Shown piece after piece: positions 4,010 to 7,132 of a stretch of DNA of 7,132 nt. The stretch spans positions 1 to 7,132 of the forward strand of contig CALDIG010000114.1 of assembly GCA_937904375.1 (NCBI GenBank), in the 5' to 3' direction. The notes below the pieces were generated by a model, which had not been told where the DNA came from, did not search any database, and saw only the letters and a list, made by a program, of their open reading frames with translations. The DNA is from an uncultured Prevotellaceae bacterium. Its GTDB lineage: Bacteria > Bacteroidota > Bacteroidia > Bacteroidales > Muribaculaceae. Each line of letters opens with the position of its first letter. Position 1 is the stretch's first letter. A program made the translations under genes and the position numbers.

Positions 4010-7000
4010 ATGGCTAAAGAAAAGAAATTCATGACCTGTGATGGTAACCAGGCCGCAGCTCACATCAGTTACATGTTTACCGAAGTTGCTGCCATCTACC
4101 CCATCACTCCGTCATCTACTATGGCAGAGCACGTTGACGAATGGGCAGCTGCCGGTCGCAAGAACATCTTTGGCGAGACAGTTCTCGTGCAAGAAATGCA
4201 GAGCGAGGCAGGCGCCGCAGGTGCCGTGCACGGTTCGCTCCAGGCTGGTGCCCTGACCACCACCTACACCGCTTCGCAAGGTCTCTTGCTCATGATCCCC
4301 AACATGTACAAGATTGCCGGTGAGTTGCTTCCCGGCGTTTTCCATGTTTCGGCTCGTACACTCGCTTCTCACACTCTGTGTATCTTTGGTGACCACCAGG
4401 ATGTGATGGCAACTCGCCAAACCGGTTTCGCTATGCTCTGCGAAGGCTCGGTACAGGAGGTTATGGACCTCGCTGCTGTAGCTCACCTGAGCGCTATCAA
4501 GGGCCGTGTGCCTTTCGTTAACTTCTTCGACGGTTTCCGCACCTCTCACGAGATTCAGAAGGTAGAGGCTCTTGACCAAGAGGACCTCAAGCCACTCGTT
4601 GACATGGAAGCACTCAATGGTTTCCGCCAGCGTGCAATGAACCCCGACAAGCCCGTTACCCGCGGTACTGCTGAGAACCCCGACGTGTTCTTCCAGCATC
4701 GTGAGTCGTGCAACGACTACTACACTGCTGTTCCTGCCATTGTAGAGGACTACATGAACAAGATTAGCGACCTCACTGGCCGCAAATATGGTCTTTTTGA
4801 CTACTACGGAGCTAAGGATGCCGACCGCGTGATCATCGCTATGGGTTCGGTTACCGAGGCCATCCGTGAGACTATCGACCACCTCACCGAGCAAGGCGAG
4901 AAGGTGGGTCTTGTGGCAGTTCACCTGTATCGTCCATTCTCGGCTAAGCACTTCCTCGCTGCTGTGCCCAGCACTGCCAAGCGCATCGCTGTGCTCGACC
5001 GCACTAAAGAGCCAGGCGCTGTGGGCGAGCCATTGTACCTCGACGTTAAAGACTGCTTCTACGGAGCCGAGAATGCGCCTCTCATCGTAGGCGGGCGCTA
5101 CGGATTGGGCTCTAAGGACACCACTCCCGCTCAAATCCTTTCGGTTTACGAGAACCTCTCACTGCCAATGCCAAAGAACCAGTTCACCATTGGCATTGAG
5201 GACGATGTCACATTTGCATCGCTGCCTCAGAAAGAGGAAATCGCTCTTGGTGGCGAAGGTCTCTTCCAAGCTAAATTCTACGGCCTTGGTGCCGATGGTA
5301 CTGTAGGTGCAAACAAGAACTCGGTTAAGATTATCGGTGACAACACTGACAAATATTGCCAGGCCTACTTCTCCTACGACTCTAAGAAGTCGGGAGGTTT
5401 CACTTGCTCTCACCTCCGCTTTGGCGACCAACCCATCCGTTCTACCTATCTGGTAACCACTCCTAATTTCGTCGCTTGCCATGTTCAGGCCTATCTGCAC
5501 ATGTACGATGTGACTCGTGGTCTCCAGAAGAACGGCACTTTCCTGCTCAACACCGTTTGGGAAGGCGAGACATTGGCAAAGAACCTGCCTAACAAGGTTA
5601 AGAAATACTTTGCCGACAACAACATCACCGTTTACTACATCAACGCCACCAAGATAGCACAGGAGATTGGTCTGGGCAACCGCACCAACACAATTCTTCA
5701 GTCGGCATTCTTCCGCATCACTGGTGTCATTCCCGTTGAGCTCGCTGTGGAGCAGATGAAGAAGTTCATCGTTAAGTCCTACGGCCGCAAGGGTGAGGAC
5801 GTTGTAAACAAGAACTATCAGGCCGTTGACCGCGGTAACGAGTTTGAGCAACTTACTGTTGATCCTGAGTGGAGCAACTTGCCTGCCGACAATGACTTAG
5901 ATGACAACGCTCCTGCTTTCATCAATGAGGTGGTTCGTCCTATAAACGCCCAAAACGGTGACCTGCTGCCAGTTTCGGCATTCCGTGGCCGTGAGGATGG
6001 TACTTGGGACGCTGGTACCGCTGCCTACGAGAAACGCGGTGTTGCTACCTTCGTTCCCGTTTGGAACTCAGCAAACTGTATCCAATGTAACAAGTGTGCT
6101 CTCGTTTGTCCACACGCTGCTATCCGTCCATTCCTCATGAACGAGGAAGAGGCTGCCGCTTCGCCATTCGCCGAGGGCGACAAGCTCCCTGCAATGGGCA
6201 AGACTCTCGCCGGCTTGAAGTTCGTTCAGGCAGTTGACGTTATGGACTGCCTCGGCTGCGGCAACTGCGCCGACATCTGCCCCGGCAAGAAGGGCGAGAA
6301 GGCTCTCACTATGGTTCCTCTTGAGGAGCAGGTTGAGAACCAGAAACTTTGGGACTACTGCGTTGCCAACGTTGCTTCTAAGCAAGATCTCGTTGACATC
6401 AAGAGCAACGTGAAGAACTCGCAGTTCGCCACTCCACTCTTTGAGTTCAGCGGTGCTTGCTCGGGTTGCGGTGAGACTCCTTACGTGAAGCTCATCTCGC
6501 AACTCTTCGGTGACCGTGAGATGGTTGCTAACGCTACTGGATGTAGCTCTATCTACTCGGCTTCGGTTCCTTCTTCGCCTTACACCATCAACGAGAAGGG
6601 ACATGGTCCTGCTTGGGCAAACTCACTGTTTGAGGACTTCTGCGAGTTTGGTCTTGGTATGACTATCGCCGATGAGAAGATGCGAAACCGCGTCACTGGT
6701 TTCGTTAAGGACGCCATCGCTTGCGACAGCGTAAATGCCGATGTTAAGGCTCTCTATCAAGAGTGGCTCGACAATAAGGATGACGGCGACAAGAGCCGTG
6801 AGCTCAGCGACAAGATTCTCGCAGCTATCGAGAACAGCGACAACGAGTGTGACAAGAAGGTGAAGAGCCTCGCTCAGTACCTCGTTAAGCGCTCGCAGTG
6901 GATCATTGGTGGTGACGGCGCAAGCTACGACATTGGCTTTGGCGGTCTCGACCATGTAATTGCAAGCGGCAAGAACGTGAACATCCTCGTTATCGACACC

Positions 7001-7132
7001 GAGGTTTACTCTAACACTGGCGGTCAGGCTTCTAAGGCTACTCCTATCGGAGCTATCGCCAAGTTTGCCGCTGCCGGCAAGCGCGTGCGCAAGAAAGACC
7101 TTGGTCTCATTGCTTCAACCTACGGCTACGTT
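4010..7132 (+). CDS. nifJ: Pyruvate:ferredoxin (flavodoxin) oxidoreductase, 3' end outside window
   Basis: This gene encodes the single-chain PFOR (EC 1.2.7.1), which oxidises pyruvate with CoA to acetyl-CoA and CO2 and passes electrons to ferredoxin or flavodoxin in the cytoplasm of anaerobes. The first 1041 codons are present and uninterrupted; the family is about 1170-1200 residues, so some 12% is missing. Order: POR N-domain with YPITPSS (Thr33), Glu66 and Arg116, which align with the catalytic Thr31, Glu64 and Arg114 of the Desulfovibrio africanus enzyme. Next come domain II, the gamma-type domain with GLGADGTVGANKNS, and the EKR motif at 674-676. The 2x[4Fe-4S] ferredoxin domain has cysteines 690/693/696/700 and 747/750/753/757. 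The TPP domain has Cys817, 820 and 845 as ligands of the medial cluster; the fourth lies beyond the window. It also has GDG at 968-970 and DTEVYSNTGGQ. The ATG at 4010 (MAKEKKF) fits the family start. C-ending codons and a consensus promoter suggest high expression. Confidence 0.97.
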   Translation, partial: MAKEKKFMTCDGNQAAAHISYMFTEVAAIYPITPSSTMAEHVDEWAAAGRKNIFGETVLVQEMQSEAGAAGAVHGSLQAGALTTTYTASQGLLLMIPNMYKIAGELLPGVFHVSARTLASHTLCIFGDHQDVMATRQTGFAMLCEGSVQEVMDLAAVAHLSAIKGRVPFVNFFDGFRTSHEIQKVEALDQEDLKPLVDMEALNGFRQRAMNPDKPVTRGTAENPDVFFQHRESCNDYYTAVPAIVEDYMNKISDLTGRKYGLFDYYGAKDADRVIIAMGSVTEAIRETIDHLTEQGEKVGLVAVHLYRPFSAKHFLAAVPSTAKRIAVLDRTKEPGAVGEPLYLDVKDCFYGAENAPLIVGGRYGLGSKDTTPAQILSVYENLSLPMPKNQFTIGIEDDVTFASLPQKEEIALGGEGLFQAKFYGLGADGTVGANKNSVKIIGDNTDKYCQAYFSYDSKKSGGFTCSHLRFGDQPIRSTYLVTTPNFVACHVQAYLHMYDVTRGLQKNGTFLLNTVWEGETLAKNLPNKVKKYFADNNITVYYINATKIAQEIGLGNRTNTILQSAFFRITGVIPVELAVEQMKKFIVKSYGRKGEDVVNKNYQAVDRGNEFEQLTVDPEWSNLPADNDLDDNAPAFINEVVRPINAQNGDLLPVSAFRGREDGTWDAGTAAYEKRGVATFVPVWNSANCIQCNKCALVCPHAAIRPFLMNEEEAAASPFAEGDKLPAMGKTLAGLKFVQAVDVMDCLGCGNCADICPGKKGEKALTMVPLEEQVENQKLWDYCVANVASKQDLVDIKSNVKNSQFATPLFEFSGACSGCGETPYVKLISQLFGDREMVANATGCSSIYSASVPSSPYTINEKGHGPAWANSLFEDFCEFGLGMTIADEKMRNRVTGFVKDAIACDSVNADVKALYQEWLDNKDDGDKSRELSDKILAAIENSDNECDKKVKSLAQYLVKRSQWIIGGDGASYDIGFGGLDHVIASGKNVNILVIDTEVYSNTGGQASKATPIGAIAKFAAAGKRVRKKDLGLIASTYGYV

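Noticed and set aside
4112..5134. 340-codon open frame on the minus strand
   Set aside because: It lies wholly antisense to the well-supported nifJ domain I/II region. Its Ser/Leu/Val/His-rich translation has no recognisable motif, and it results from the strong codon bias of nifJ. The same applies to the minus-strand frames at 5159-5851, 6068-6604 and 6623-6955.
1..7132. CRISPR array, tRNA, rRNA, transposase or recombinase
   Set aside because: No regularly spaced repeats, no tRNA- or rRNA-like sequence and no recombinase or transposase motifs were found in any supported frame.

Overview
The window looks like a chromosomal segment from a Bacteroidales bacterium (Bacteroidota). Two intergenic regions carry promoters matching the Bacteroidota housekeeping consensus (TTTG, 19 bp, TAnnTTTG). 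Start codons lack obvious Shine-Dalgarno sequences and sit in AT-rich contexts. The largest gene encodes the one-polypeptide pyruvate:ferredoxin oxidoreductase (PFOR) typical of gut anaerobes. Genus cannot be set from this sequence alone.

Layout: (1) 1-1484 is the 5'-truncated end of a tetratricopeptide-repeat (TPR) protein gene with balanced base composition. (2) 1485-3805 is an AT-rich accessory stretch of small genes: a secreted protein (1541-2116), a DUF4160/DUF2442 gene pair (2348-3007), a membrane-anchored protein (3113-3577) and a possible two-helix membrane protein (3593-3805). (3) 3806-7132 holds a strong promoter and the first 1041 codons of PFOR (nifJ), which runs off the window.

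The central block is the interesting part. The DUF4160/DUF2442 pair has its own promoter, and a perfect 7+7 inverted repeat fills the spacer between its -33 and -7 boxes. The second gene encodes a DUF2442 domain fused to a lambda-repressor-like helix-turn-helix (HTH). This has the form of an autoregulated, toxin-antitoxin-like module, although no function is proven.

Two families of direct repeats surround the block. Repeat A (about 49 nt) forms the leader and start codon of two otherwise unrelated exported-protein genes, at 1500-1548 and 3072-3120. Repeat B (37 nt, 33 identical) brackets the DUF pair, at 2143-2179 and 3020-3056. The order is A-gene1-B-[DUF4160-DUF2442]-B-A-gene2, which suggests a cassette-like array with shared junction sequences inserted between conserved genes. 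No recombinase or transposase is visible in the window.
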